A DNA stretch of 64,000 nt from Chaenocephalus aceratus (GCA_023974075.1 JAMFTG010000182.1:55001-119000); one strand, 5' to 3'. Shown: positions 32,594 through 48,339, counted from the first letter of the stretch. Numbers and translations are program-made. The notes: a model not told the origin generated them from the letters alone.

Positions 32594-34034
32594 TTTCTGC
32601 AGTTGTCTTCTGGACTATTGGTTTTCATGCTGACAAGAAGTGGATGTCTTTGTTTGGCCAACGGTATACCAGTATTCTTATAATGCATATACTGGCTATA
32701 AAGAAATCTGTTTTGAGATAATTGCAAATGAACGCACTGAAACTATTTCTTGCTGTAAAAGTCCTACAGTCATCGCAATAATTTCAATAACTAAAGCAAA
32801 ATTGTCGTTATACAAATATATGACAGAATAAAACATACTGCTTTGATTTATTCTCACCAGGCACAGCGTGGTGTTCCTAGGAATCATGTTATTCAGTTAG
32901 TCCGTGTTTGCTTGGACATTGGTCGGTTCTCAGGCAATAACACATCGATTAGGAAACACAGCACGATTTTACTCAGACATTTTATGAAAGAGCCATTTCC
33001 TCACCTGATTGAAGAAACAGTCTGCATCCAGAGACGGATTGAAAGTTTCAGACAGTTCTTCATCTTGCTTTTTTTAATCACTTGCTCATTTCCTTTACCC
33101 CACAATCTCATCTTCAGTGTTTTAATTATGTGGCGGTGAATGATAGCAAGCTTTAAGGTGTGTGTGTGTGTGGTGTGTGTGTGTTGGACTCTTTGCAGCC
33201 TTACTCTTACTTCAGCTGATAATTATTTCAGATTACATTAAAGGAAATTAAACATTTCTTAAAATACGTGTGAGGGTGACGGAGTTATCAAGCGTAGTCG
33301 CAGGAGAGAGTGTGAATGTTACACATCCAAAAGCGTAATTCCTTTGACTGCTAATAAGATCATTTTCAAGTGTTATAAAATAATTAATGGTGTTGCAGCA
33401 GTTGAGCATCGTTGCAGCCGTACACTGTGATTAAAGTAATTGGTAAAGAAATGTTATCAAAAGCCAGAACATTTAAATGTGGAAAAGCTGTTCCTTATCA
33501 TGTATATAAACTTGCTAAGTGTTTAAATGATGGTTTGGCAGAAACCATTGGCTTGAATCCAGTGTTATTGGATGAACCCGTAAAGATAGTGAACATAATA
33601 ATGTGTTGCCACCCTGGCAGTGCTTTCGACCTACATCTGGATTTGCTTAATATTTACCGAGAGCGGTAATCTCTTTGATATGTAGCCAACTATGTGAGTT
33701 CATGTTAGGAAAACCTGTGTGTCGTCAGACTTTCTGTCATTTCGAAATCTGGCCGGGCCGCTGATCTGTCCCGCCAACAGACTCTTATCAGCTGATAAGA
33801 GTGTTTACGCCGCCGCTATCTCTGTCCATTTAAGGGTTGAGTCATAACTGATAAATTACTAACTAAACTGTTGCAGGATCTGGGATTGATGCGGCGTTCC
33901 CGGAGTCATTATAGACGCGGTGGGTCGAGCAGTGAAGCACATGTATCTCCTATTTTCAGACATCTGGAAATCAAAGAAAATAATTTGGTAAAGATGTTGC
34001 TAAAAGTTTAGTTTGAATGTGTTGTATCATGGTG
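32594..34034. other. Unique AT-rich non-coding sequence
   Basis: Short GT repeats at 33160-33185. The + strand frame 33412-33669 (85 aa) has no domain I recognise and no acceptor/donor pair. Calm AT-rich composition could reflect conserved non-coding DNA. Confidence 0.4.
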
Positions 34035-34042
34035 GTTTGTAC

Positions 34043-34379
34043 TAGGGCTGTGCAATTAATCGTATTTTAATCGTATTTTAATCGCGATTACGATTTTGGC
34101 TTGCAACGATTACGAAAACAACGTAATCGAAATAAAACTATTATTATTTTTATTTAAAAAAAAAAATGTAATTATTATTATTTTTTTAATTGTTCTTTCA
34201 GTTGAATTATACTTAAAGTTCAGGTTAATCAACTCTTAAAAACATACAGTTCACTCTTCTTTTTTTTTCAATAAATGGATGTTTTCAAAGTAAATGGATA
34301 ATCGTTTTTAATAATCGTGATATCAATTATTGACCAAAATAATCGTGATAATGATTTTTGCCATAATCGCACAGCCCTA
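34043..34379. mobile_element. hAT-like MITE, TAGGGCTGNNCAATTAATCG family
   Basis: TAGGGCTGTGCAATTAATCG ... ATAATCGCACAGCCCTA; exact 8-base duplication GTTTGTAC at 34035-34042 and 34380-34387. A short internal doubling (CGTATTTTAATCGTATTTTA) distinguishes it from its sisters. Confidence 0.97.
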
Positions 34380-34395
34380 GTTTGTACTATCTTGA

Positions 34396-34800
34396 ATCCA
34401 ATCCAACTTTATTTATATAGCACTTTAAAACCTTCAGACCAAAGTGCTGCACAGAGAGATAAGCTCACAAAACATAACATAAATACATTTAAAATAAAAG
34501 ATACAAACACAAAACAAACCAGAATAAACGTAATAATTAAAAAAATAAAAACAGCCATATAATAAAAACAATAGACCACTGAAAGCAAATAAAAGCAACA
34601 ATCTACTTGTTTCTGAATGCTAAGGAGAAGAGGTGGGTTTTAAGACGGGATTTAAAAGCAGACGGTGTGGGCGCCTGTCCTGGTGAACACGGGCAGGTCG
34701 TTCCACAGTGTAGGGGCGGCAGCAGAGAAAGCACGGCCCCCTCTGCGCTTAGACTTCTGGCACCCTTAGGAGCAACTGATCAGCTGACCTGAGAGTGAAG
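34396..34800 (+). mobile_element. LINE-like dispersed repeat (CAACTTTATTTATATAGCAC type)
   Basis: CCAACTTTATTTATATAGCA, CTTTAAAACC, AAAGTGCTGCACAGAGAG, then A-rich sequence and a conserved block with GGGTTTTAAGACGGGATTTA, GGCAGGTCGTTCCACAGTGT and AAAGCACGGCCCCCTCTGCG. The frame 34607-34792 overlaps the block but is not a host gene. This is a common fish LINE-derived repeat. Confidence 0.65.
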
Positions 34801-34832
34801 GAATCCATGGTGATTTATTTGGAAGTCTTAAC

Positions 34833-35867
34833 TAGGGGTCGACCGATAATCGGTTTGGCCGATTATCGGGGCCGATATTCCGCATTTGACCGATTATCGG
34901 TATCGGCCTTTTTTTTATCAAATTGCCGATAAAACTTTGGCTCTGATGCGGCCGTTTCTCTGGCTGCAGTCACCACTCTGTGTACACGAGCAAGGTCCCC
35001 GCCCACAGCGCTATCTGATAGGCTATTACTGAAGATTTTCCGGGCGGGAGCCAGCCAGAGAGGCGGGACCTTCTCAGATTACAGGCAGGTGCGAAAGAAC
35101 GTAGACACAGACTGAAGCAAGTAGCAGCGCTGAGCGGCAGAGCCATACATGTGTTAAACCGAAGTTCAATAAACATCCCTATTCCCTATGCTGAAGTTGC
35201 AAAAACACCACGATCTTATGATCCAATTCTATCAGCTTCCCAGTTACACAGGGACGCGGGAAGTCAGTCAGAGTTGGGGGTGCGTGCAGCGTCTCACAGC
35301 GGAGTAACTGTGGTGGGGGGGGTGGAGCCTCGCAGTTTTTCAGGTTGATATGTGAAGCTCATTAGCTAGCCAACATGTATCTAGCAAATGTTTAGCAAAA
35401 TATTAGAAGTGAGGCTACGAGACTAACGTTAGGTCTACTGTAATATCCTCACTTTTAATAGTTTGCAAAACATTAGCTAGCACTAGTGTTTTGCAGTTAG
35501 CAGCTTATTGGGATTTCATGCTAGATAGACAGATATAATGAATTAAGCATTATTGTTAGTTAAGCATGTCAGCCTGCAGCCCCACTTCTTGTCTCTCTCT
35601 CTAACTCATAGCAGATGGCTGCACTAAAGAAAAGGGCACAGAGAGGAAACCAGTTGTAAGATGTTTAAAAGTTAATTAAACATAATATAGGCTATGCTTA
35701 AATGCATTTCAAAGAAGTTGTGTTGGAGTTTGTGTTATTCTACATTTTGACACCAAGATTATTTTTTTTTACTGCAAATGTATATCGGTTCCAAATATCG
35801 GTTATCGGTCTCCTTGATTACTAATAATCGGTATCGGCCTTGAAAAAGCCATATCGGTCGATCCCTA
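34833..35867. mobile_element. Non-autonomous hAT element, TAGGGGTCGACCGATAATCG family
   Basis: TAGGGGTCGACCGATAATCG and GATTATCGGGGCCGATATTC at the left; the inverse of TAGGGATCGACCGATATGGC at the right. Exact 8-base duplication GTCTTAAC at 34825-34832 and 35868-35875. Multiple ATCGGT/ACCGAT motifs cluster near both ends. The 0.8-kb core (including GCCAGCCAGAGAGGCGGGAC) shows no transposase and may be captured sequence. Confidence 0.95.
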
Positions 35868-35881
35868 GTCTTAACATCAAG

Positions 35882-36334
35882 CAGGGTTCTTCTTACGGTC
35901 ATTCAAAACCTGTAGAAGTCATGGAAATTCAAAATGCTAATTCCAGGCCCTGGAAAAGTTATGGAAAGCAATATTTTCCCCAAAGCTTTGGAAAAGTCAT
36001 GGAAATGTAACTAAAGTTGCATCAAATATAATTCATATTTGATCTAATCGCCGAAATAGTAATACTATAATGATGATAAATACTGAATCGTATAGTAATG
36101 AAACGTAAAATGGCATTTAACTGACGAGGTGTTTTGCTGGTGAGAGATTTTAGTTAGTAGAAGCTAGTAAGCCTGTTGATTTTTTATCGGCACAACATGT
36201 TCAGACCTTATTTTCCTGTTCCACGTTAAAATAAACCATTTCCGGTACCCGCTGAGAAAGAGTCGTGTTTTTGGTCATGGACAATTCGGTAAAGGTCCTG
36301 GAGAAGTCCTTGGTGAGAAAGTGTGTGAACCCTG
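35882..36334. mobile_element. hAT-like element, CAGGGTTCTTCTTACGGTC termini
   Basis: CAGGGTTCTTCTTACGGTCA with repeated GAAGTCATGGAAATT / GAAAAGTTATGGAAA at the left; right end GAAAGTGTGTGAACCCTG. ATCAAG lies directly on both sides (35876-35881, 36335-36340), a 6-base duplication rather than 8. The element is only 14 bases from the end of the preceding hAT element. Confidence 0.8.
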
Positions 36335-36342
36335 ATCAAGCC

Positions 36343-37550
36343 TTTATTGTAATCAATGAAGACGTCACTGTTGTCGGTGGCAACAGCTCCCAGTTCATTG
36401 ATTTTCTTTCTTCAACACTTTGTTGTCATATAAGAAGTTTCCTTTCTGTGTACGGATGACAATGGATGTTTACTAACTGTATGTTTGTTTCATTTCACGT
36501 GCAATGCCTTTTGTGCATGCTGACAATATGCCCAAATTGGGATCAATGCAGTCAAATGAATCCTAATTGAATGACTTCTATCCTGATTGAATGCAAGCAT
36601 CAACATGAACACTATTATAATTGTTGTGATGATAGCATCAAACAGCAGAAACTCACCGTAACCAATAAACTAATAGCATTCAATTGTTTTTTATTTGTTT
36701 CACTTGTTTGAAATAAATGAATATTGAAGTCCTGAAGTGTTCTCCTATTCAAAAGGTTCTCCTGAATCATTGAAATGCACTTCATTAGAAATATTTAAAT
36801 GAATGTCTTAGTGTATTCCCATTAGCAACGGCTAGTTAGCATCACCTTCATGCTGCAGATTGGTATGCTTCCCATCACCTTCATGCTGCAGATTGGTATG
36901 CTTCCCATCACCTTGAGAAGTAAAAGCTCTGACAATTACAGCATCAATGTCTGGACATACTTGGAAATGACAAGTGTGTCCTCTGAATCCACTCCAGTAG
37001 GCTTTGCAGACCACTGCCATGTGGCTTTTCCAGTGGCCTGCACCAAAACCTGAAGTTGTTTTCCTCCCGCTTTGAATGCGCCCTCTCTTTCGAAAGAGAA
37101 CTTTGACTTTCAAATAATCACGTCGAGTAGACAAAGAATTACAGTACATCCTCCGAAGTGAACGCCATTTGAATTTCTCTTGTTAGCGTGCATAAATCTC
37201 TTGCGGAACGCGCTCACTGCTTTCAACGCTAATAGTGTACACAGAAATCAAAGCTTTGCATTTCCTGCGGAGCAACAAGAGAGCAGGGATATCTGCATAA
37301 CGAGCAAAGCAAGCATCCTCTGCATCCGGTCCCTTGCTTTCCTTCCAATAACATCATTAGCATGTCGACATCGTCGGCCTAATTGTCGTCGGTAGCTCTG
37401 AGAGATGCTTGCCTTGGAGGGGGGAGTGGGAGTTGGGGGAGAGGAGGGGGAGTGGAGTTGGGGGAGGAGGGGTGGGGGGGGGGGTTCTGCTGTAAGGCCT
37501 TGTGCTTATCAGTGCAGGGCAGATACTGTTCCTCTGGTCCTGGCTGACAG
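36343..37550. other. Unique non-coding sequence
   Basis: Nothing recognised except the 33-base repeat at 36841. Poly-G/GGGAG-rich stretch at 37410-37485 before the GT repeat. Confidence 0.45.
36841..36914. repeat. 33-bp tandem repeat, 2.2 units
   Basis: ATCACCTTCATGCTGCAGAT followed by TGGTATGCTTCCC, at 36841-36873 and 36874-36906, then a partial third. Because 33 is a multiple of three, the minus-strand frame 36832-37149 carries an 11-residue repeat (GDGKHTNLQHE). I see no other evidence of a gene. Confidence 0.95.
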
Positions 37551-37558
37551 GTGTGTGT

Positions 37559-37616
<58 letters not shown>
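37551..37616. repeat. GT microsatellite
   Basis: About 66 bases of GT with one GG near the start. Confidence 0.97.
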
Positions 37617-42200
<4,584 letters not shown>

Positions 42201-42521
42201 TACCGTACTTTTCGGACTATAAAGCGCACCTGCATACAAGCCGCAGCAGCTAAATTGTCCGTCTGTCTTGCTCTCGTTCTGTCTCTCGGTTCCACTTTTG
42301 CTTTGGCGCGCGACCTGTCTCACTCTTTTCCGGCCTCCAGCTTTTCCTGCTGGAGCCCGCCGCTTAGAGGTGGCGGGCGCGGACCGGTCCTAGAGCCCGT
42401 AGTGTTAAGGTGGTTAATGTTACCTGTAAAATCCATAGGTTTAGGAGGTTCCCTAGTGGCCGTTAGCTGTACACACATAATGGGGAAAAAAGTCGCGGCT
42501 TATAGTCTGAAAAGTACGGTA
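42201..42521. mobile_element. TA-flanked MITE (CCGTACTTTTCGGACTATAA family), intact
   Basis: TACCGTACTTTTCGGACTAT ... ATAGTCTGAAAAGTACGGTA, 321 bases. Closely similar to the 31553 copy but without the nested hAT, so it shows that element's empty site GTTCTGTCTCTCGG. The central GCTGGAGCCCGCCGCTTAGA / GGTGGCGGGC can form a local hairpin. TA on each side fits a Tc1/mariner-like origin. Confidence 0.93.
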
Positions 42522-42582
42522 CACACTTTTACTACCAATACAATGTATAGTTAATAATTACAAACAAAGGTACTTGTCAGAA

Positions 42583-43325
42583 AATACCTTTAAATATATC
42601 CAGCCAGTTTTTACAGAGATGTTAAATTCCAATAAATATGATATTAAAAAAAACAAGATTCTGACACAGAAACCAGAATAACCTACTTTTAGAACGCTTT
42701 ATAGTGGCATCAGAGTAAATTCGATTTTAATAATTCAATAATTATGATAGCGGGCAACCATACACACACAATGAATGTTATCTGCTTTTCCTTTGGTTGA
42801 TCAGTAGAGTATTTCGTTTTGTGTTTCTTATGTTCCTCTTCGAGTCCTGTGCAGCCGTTGACAAAGTTCCCATAAGAAAAGACTATGTTGTTCATGTCAT
42901 CTGTAAGAAACTAGCACTCGACTTTGGCCTATGGTCTTTTAATATAACAGTTTGAATCTTTCTCCTTGCCTTGGTGTTAAGGTAATAAGCCAGTCGGCAG
43001 TGATTTACAGTTCTATCAGAGCAGCTTTTAGGATAATACCTCTTAAAGTAACTGCCTGACGGGGTATATTGCTTAATAATGAACACAGCAATGTGGTTCA
43101 TGATGCAAGGACACCATTTTAAGATGTCCCTGTGTCCCCTGCAGATCAAGCCGTTAAAATACCTTTTATTTTATTTATGTATCCAGCCAGCTTTTAAATA
43201 AAACCAAAATGACATACTTTGAATATTGCTTAATAATGAACACAGTAATGTGGTTCATGGCACAAGGGCGTGATTTTAAGATTTCCTTTTTCCTGTGTCC
43301 CCTGCAGATCAAGCCTTTAACGCTA
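42583..43325 (+). repeat. Partial tandem duplication of intron end including splice acceptor
   Basis: ATTGCTTAATAATGAACACA at about 43069 recurs at about 43227. Both copies continue with ATGTGGTTCATG, TTTTAAGAT and CTGTGTCCCCTGCAGATCAA. The duplication includes about 14 bases of the exon (ATCAAGCCGTTAA vs ATCAAGCCTTTAA). A related ATCCAGCCAG stretch at about 42600 and at about 43184 suggests the duplicated unit began near 42583 and that one copy has a large indel. Confidence 0.85.
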
Positions 43326-43409
43326 CGTCCGGTCAAAGTGAGCGAGGACGAGGCGGTGAAGGAGCTGAGCCGACCGCACAGGAGCAACTCCAAGGAGCAG
43401 CTCATCGAG
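43308..43409 (+). CDS. Internal coding exon, unidentified protein (34 codons)
   Basis: The exon begins after a polypyrimidine tract ending CCTGTGTCCCCTGCAG and ends at GAG before a consensus donor GTAAGT. It is 102 bases, phase 0 on both sides and open in that frame. It encodes a peptide starting IKPLTLRPVKVSEDEAVKEL and ending SRPHRSNSKEQLIE. Composition is charged and Ser/Arg-rich, suggesting a disordered linker with possible phosphorylation sites (RSNS), cytosolic or nuclear. I do not recognise the family. Codons show GC-rich third positions unlike the flanks, which supports real coding. Neighbouring exon at 49390 is also phase 0. A duplicated acceptor lies 163 bases upstream. Confidence 0.75.
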
Positions 43410-45494
43410 GTAAGTCGCCGGACGAGACCTTTCCCCTCTCCACGGACCTCCGACAGCGGGCAGGAATATCCACTTTCACAGGCCGAGGCGGGGGGGAGGT
43501 TGGAAATAGAGAGTGGGCGGGCGACAGCAACATGGAGGCTGAGATCAGAGGGGTGCAGTAGTCCCTGCTGTTTCCAGGTATCACCTCGTAAATCCCGATG
43601 TGATGGTTGGCTGGTAGCACACAGACAGGAAATGGTTAAGCCAGTCACACAGCAGCACCTTGTTGGCCTGGCGTTATTTAAGCATGGCACGGTTACATGT
43701 AGACATGACCTAACGCAGTTCAGCCAGGTGTGGGCTGACCTCCACGACCCGGGACTGGAACGAGTTAAAGAAAGCGCTCCAATTATCGCCGCCGCGCCGG
43801 CATCCATATGCTAACCCGTTTAGAGGGAGAGTCAGTGGCGAAGGAAAATGGAGGCCGTGGCATCGGCGCAGCATAAGGGATGAAATAATGCAATTTAGAC
43901 ACAGGGGGAAGTAATGAGAATTTATGCAAAAATCCCAAGCGGCTCATTTGAAATGAATGTAGAAATATGCTTCCTAACTAATGCCTGTCAAGCAGACCTC
44001 CCAAACTCCACCAAATTCAATCAGACTGTTCATTTAGCTGACGAAAGCAGCGGGAGGAGGGAGAGAAAGAAGAGGAAGGAAAGCGATGGGTGAGGAAAGG
44101 GATTTAAATGAACTTATTAAATACATTGTTTTAAGCCATTCAGCACTCCAATTGCAAATCCAGCTTGATTGGAGTAAGACAAAAATCAGCCAGCCTAATT
44201 TTCCCATCTCCTTCCTCTTTTTTCTACTCCCTGCTGTTCTGTTTCCCGGGTGCTCTGTCCCCCCTCTTCCTCTCGCACTCTTCCTCCTGAATCTGTGTAA
44301 AAGGCTGTCTTTTAATGAAAAAGTCAGGGGGGAGAGGCGGGCTTGTCAGATAAAAGACCGACGCCGGTTGACAGCTCTGACAGGGATATACGACAAGCAC
44401 AGAAGAAGGGGGGGGGGGGGGAGTGATGGTGGTTGCGGTGATAGAGTAGGGGGGGGGGGGGAGGCACTGTTGAAAATTGCACGCTGTAATCGCCGACGGT
44501 GTTAGATGTGGCATGTCTCTCTAATCTGCTGCCAAATAAATGGTGCACAGACGCTCATCGCTGTAACCGCGGCATCTCCGTCTCTCCCTCTCACCTCCAC
44601 ACACCTCTTTGTGTCCGTCTGTCCGTCTCTCCGCGGGCTGTCGTATTCCAGGCCTTCACGCAGCGAGATGTCCTCCTGTATTTCTTATTTTTCCAGCTCC
44701 GTGAAATCTCCGCCACCGCAGTGAAAGCACCGCAAATGTTTCCGTAAAACACGCTCCGCCACATCAAAGTGGCTCCCCGGCTTTTAAAAGCTCTTAACTA
44801 ATGATGCCGACGAGTAAAATGGATTCCTCTTGTCTTACTGCCAAAGGAAATAGAGACAAATGTGGACGCACCCGCCTGTCCGCCTCTAAAAACAGTCATG
44901 CATCAATTTGGGAGCGCAGGGTTTGGAAAAAAACAAAACAGAATTGCAGGGGAAGCTGTTTGTTCACTGCCATGGTCGGGTCGTTATCTGTTTATTTTGA
45001 CTAGGTAATTGTGCCTGCGGTGCAGCGGGGCCCCGGCACTAAGCCACACAGGGATTAGGGAAATATGAGGTGGTGGAGGATGAGAAGGGGGGGGGGGGGG
45101 TTCCACTTCATCTGTGTCCTGCGGAGGAGAGGGCAGCAGTGGTGGTGCCGACACCCCCCCTGTTCCCACCCACCCACCCAGCACCTGATCGGCCTCACAT
45201 GCATCTCTTGCCTTCGTCACGCTCCGCCGCGCTCTGATTGGCCCCCCTCTCGGGCTTCCTTCATCCACAAAAACCAATAGTCTGGGTTGGGAGAAGATGG
45301 ACCGGACCCTCCCCTCTTGTCGCCATGATTTTCTTTTTACTTCTCCTTTTTGCAGTGAGCCGAGTGGAGGAGGGGGCATGGAAATGGGGAGAGGATTAGG
45401 GGGCGGATTTAGCAACATTTCTCTTCTCCGGGGCTGTTTAGTTAACCCTTAAATGCCGCCAGCATCCGCCCCATCCCTCTTGCCATCACACACA

Positions 45495-45562
<68 letters not shown>

Positions 45563-47180
45563 TCCCTCCCCCACACTCCCTCTCTGGGGCGGGTTTTTAA
45601 ATCCTTTTGAAGTCCTAAGCGCTGCAGAAATCCATTGAGAGCCATGTATAATGGCTTTTAAGAGAGAGTGTTTAGCTGGATGCCGACCCTATGGCTTATG
45701 AACCGCTGGCGTTTTAATGGATCCCCCCCTCTTTCCCTCCCCTCTTTCCCTCCCCTCTTTCCCCTCCCTTCACTGGCACTAAACCCAATGGATTGCCCCT
45801 CATTATCATTTAAATAAGCCTCTCTTTCTGCTCAGAATGCTCCAAGTTGAATGAACTCTACATAGTAAGGCTAATTCCAAATGGCCTTGGCCTCCCACCA
45901 CCTATGCCCATACGCACATGTAAGTGCACTCACAACATGCACACTCACAGACAACAGGCCGCATTCTCACTTGTACACACTTTTGGCCCCTTTGTGTCCC
46001 CAGGTTGTGCTCCCCTCTCCCTCTCGCTGCTCGTGGTGGTTTCAGAGAGCAGAGTGGGAATAGCCTTTTCATTCCCGCAGAGCCTGCTTTCCGGTTCGCG
46101 GCAGGACTCCTCCCTAATCGTCACGGCGGGAGGCGTCCTGCGAATCAGAGGGCAGAGAGGCGTTGATGAGGGCCGAGGCCTTAGAGCAGGTGTGGGAGAA
46201 AGGATGAGGGGTGTCGGGAGGGTGCAACACAAGAGAGGTGGCGGTGGCGAAGGTGTGGGGGAGGACGCTCGGATTGAAGGTGGACCTATGGATGAAATTG
46301 GTCTAGCAGAAAAGTCCCCTCCAGAGACCGGGGGGGGAGAATTGCCAATCTAGACAGGAGAATAAAAGAAGTGAAAAGTGGAAGTGGAGGGAGGGATTTG
46401 GAGATTGGTATTCGTGCTGGGCTCTGACGGACAGAACGAAACTTAAGCTTATTCTGTCTCCATCCTGCTCTTGTTCAGCGTTCAGAGGACTGCGTTAGAG
46501 ACACGGGAGGAGTCCGACAGCCCAAAATACCTCCCTAAACGCGTAAAGAGATATTTATCGGGGCTGATTCAAAATGAAGAACGCTTGTTTTCAGAATGCG
46601 GCTGACATCATTTTTAAATAAAACAGCTTATATTGTAAGATTGCATTTTAAGATGCATTGCCGTCATGGCGGGAACAACACGTAATGTATTTCTGCCTGA
46701 AAGAATATAAACCATTTGGGAAAGGATGTCTTGCCTGTTGATGCAAAACAAATGCCGGGAAATGATGAGATGGAAAAAGAAGAGAAGCCATTATTGTTTG
46801 GCGAGCAGCGTTCATAAGCTGCTACTCACTCTCAACACAATCATTTTTCTATCAAGGTTTTGTGTGTTATCAGTTCGTCTACGGGTGCAGGTGATGGGTT
46901 TACTCCCATGTGTCTATCAATGTCAGATGGTGAGGCGCAGAAGCAATTCAAACAAATAAATAGTGGGCGGCACTGCAATCTATAACCTGTATTATAAAGC
47001 AATCCGACTCGTTTTTAGCCATCAAAGATTATAATAGGTCGTTAACTCTGACTCAGGTTCACATCGTAACGTGTACTCGCTACGTTGGTCCACAGGCGTA
47101 AAACGTAGTAGCGTAAAAATAACACCTCGAAAATTGGAAAATGGCTACTTATTTTCCCTAGAAATGTATATATGTGGCAT
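43410..47180 (+). other. Probable intron; unique sequence with candidate regulatory blocks
   Basis: This lies between or next to the two supported exons. Candidate conserved blocks are 43860-44060 (ATAATGCAATTTAGACACAG, AAATGAATGTAGAAATATGC) and 44100-44210 (TCCAATTGCAAATCCAGC). G-runs occur near 44410 and 44450 and a G-run near 45088; a CA repeat is at 45487-45560. TTTCCCTCCCCTC units repeat near 45730-45770. No further exon with both splice signals was found. Confidence 0.45.
45487..45560. repeat. CA microsatellite
   Basis: About 37 CA units with one CT interruption near the start. Confidence 0.97.
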
Positions 47181-47182
47181 GT

Positions 47183-47362
47183 GAGGCGTGTGGCGCAGTG
47201 GGTTGTGCGTTGGTGTTCGGATCAGGTGGTCACAGGTTCAAACCCCACTGCAGTCAGCATGTCGTCTTCACCCCAAACTGCTCCTGTGGGGATTGCCCGC
47301 AGTATTGAGTATGTAAGTCGCTTTGGATAAAAGCGTCTAACAAGTGACATGTAATGTAACAA
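47183..47362 (+). mobile_element. tRNA-derived SINE, copy 1
   Basis: A-box-like TGGCGCAGTGG at 47191 and B-box-like GGTTCAAACCC at 47235 with normal tRNA spacing. The body contains AGTCAGCATGTCGTCTTCAC and the tail GTAAGTCGCTTTGGATAAAA, GCGTCTAACAAGTG. That tail is common to several fish SINEs and is thought to be shared with a partner LINE. The internal promoter is likely Pol III type; there is no gene product. Confidence 0.85.
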
Positions 47363-47824
47363 AGAATACTGGTCGGCGTTGGAGGCGAAGTTGCTCAGTG
47401 GAGCATGAAGCCGAAATGGCATGACTCTCAAAAGCAGAAATACCTGCATACCTGTAGCGCATTTTGCAACCATTGGACCCTAATGATTCCGGCTATTCAA
47501 GTGCTTGTACTGGGTGGATCCCCATGTAAGTCAATGGGTCCAATATATTCACGGACTGACACTTAAAACGAAAATCTTGATTGCCCTCCTGTTCGTTTGT
47601 AATGGCCAGTGTCCATGTCACCAAGCTGGAAAATGCTGTACTTTAGGAAACTTTTGCTTTGATGAAATTGTTTTCAAGAATCTTTGTTTTGTTTTGTAAG
47701 GTGTTTAGTTTGATAGTTACAATGGAAATTGTCTCAGGTTTTTTTTGTTTAAGAAGGTGGTTTAAGCGATGGCAGCGTTCATAGCATCTTTGTTATTTTC
47801 ATTGACTGAAAGTTGACGATCATG

Positions 47825-48334
47825 CAGGGGGTCCGCGGGGTCTTAAAAAGTATTAAAAGTTGATAAATCAATTTAGCGAAAATTAAGGCTATAAAAAAAT
47901 ATTAAACGGCATTTTCCAAGATTTTACATTTTGTAGCTTGTTTTAATAAGTATATGAATGGTCCAAAGAGGTTGTGTTCTACAGTCCTGCCTGAATGTAA
48001 TCATGGCGTAGGTGTGTAGTGTGATTCTGTGTAGTTTATTGATGGCATCCCGTTGGGTTTGACGTCATCTGAACAGGACAGTCGCGCGCTCACTGCTCGA
48101 TAGCGCGAAGGCCCGTTTACGCCGGTTGCTAAGCAACATCGTTATGGGGAAATGCAAGTCTGCGTCCAAATGGTTGGAAGATAAGGAGGAAGGACAGTCA
48201 ATACTGTATATAGTCAATGTGAGGTAAAGTGTGTCGCCAAGGTAACCGGTTAAAACTCGAAGTGGCGATGAGGTCTTAAAATGTGTGGAAAGGGTCTTAA
48301 AAGGTCTGACTTCAGGATTCCTGCGTAGACCCTG
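47825..48334. mobile_element. hAT-like element, CAGGGGGTCCGCGGGGTC termini
   Basis: CAGGGGGTCCGCGGGGTCTT at the left with TTAAAAAGTATTAAAAG; right end inverse of CAGGGTCTACGCAGGAATCC. AGGTCTTAAAATGTG / GGGTCTTAAAAGG near the right end mirror the left. TCATG flanks each side (47820-47824, 48335-48339), a 5-base duplication. The family is common in fish; no transposase. Confidence 0.8.
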
Positions 48335-48339
48335 TCATG

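Noticed and set aside
33412..33669. 85-codon frame in AT-rich sequence
   Set aside because: No domain, acceptor, donor or promoter recognised; kept only as part of a calm region.
43145..43200. A separate exon at the upstream acceptor
   Set aside because: The frame ends after 18 codons and there is no donor. It is explained by duplication of the acceptor region.
47183..47362. Functional tRNA gene
   Set aside because: A and B boxes are present, but the cloverleaf is incomplete and a SINE body and tail follow; a second copy at 59507 shows it is dispersed.
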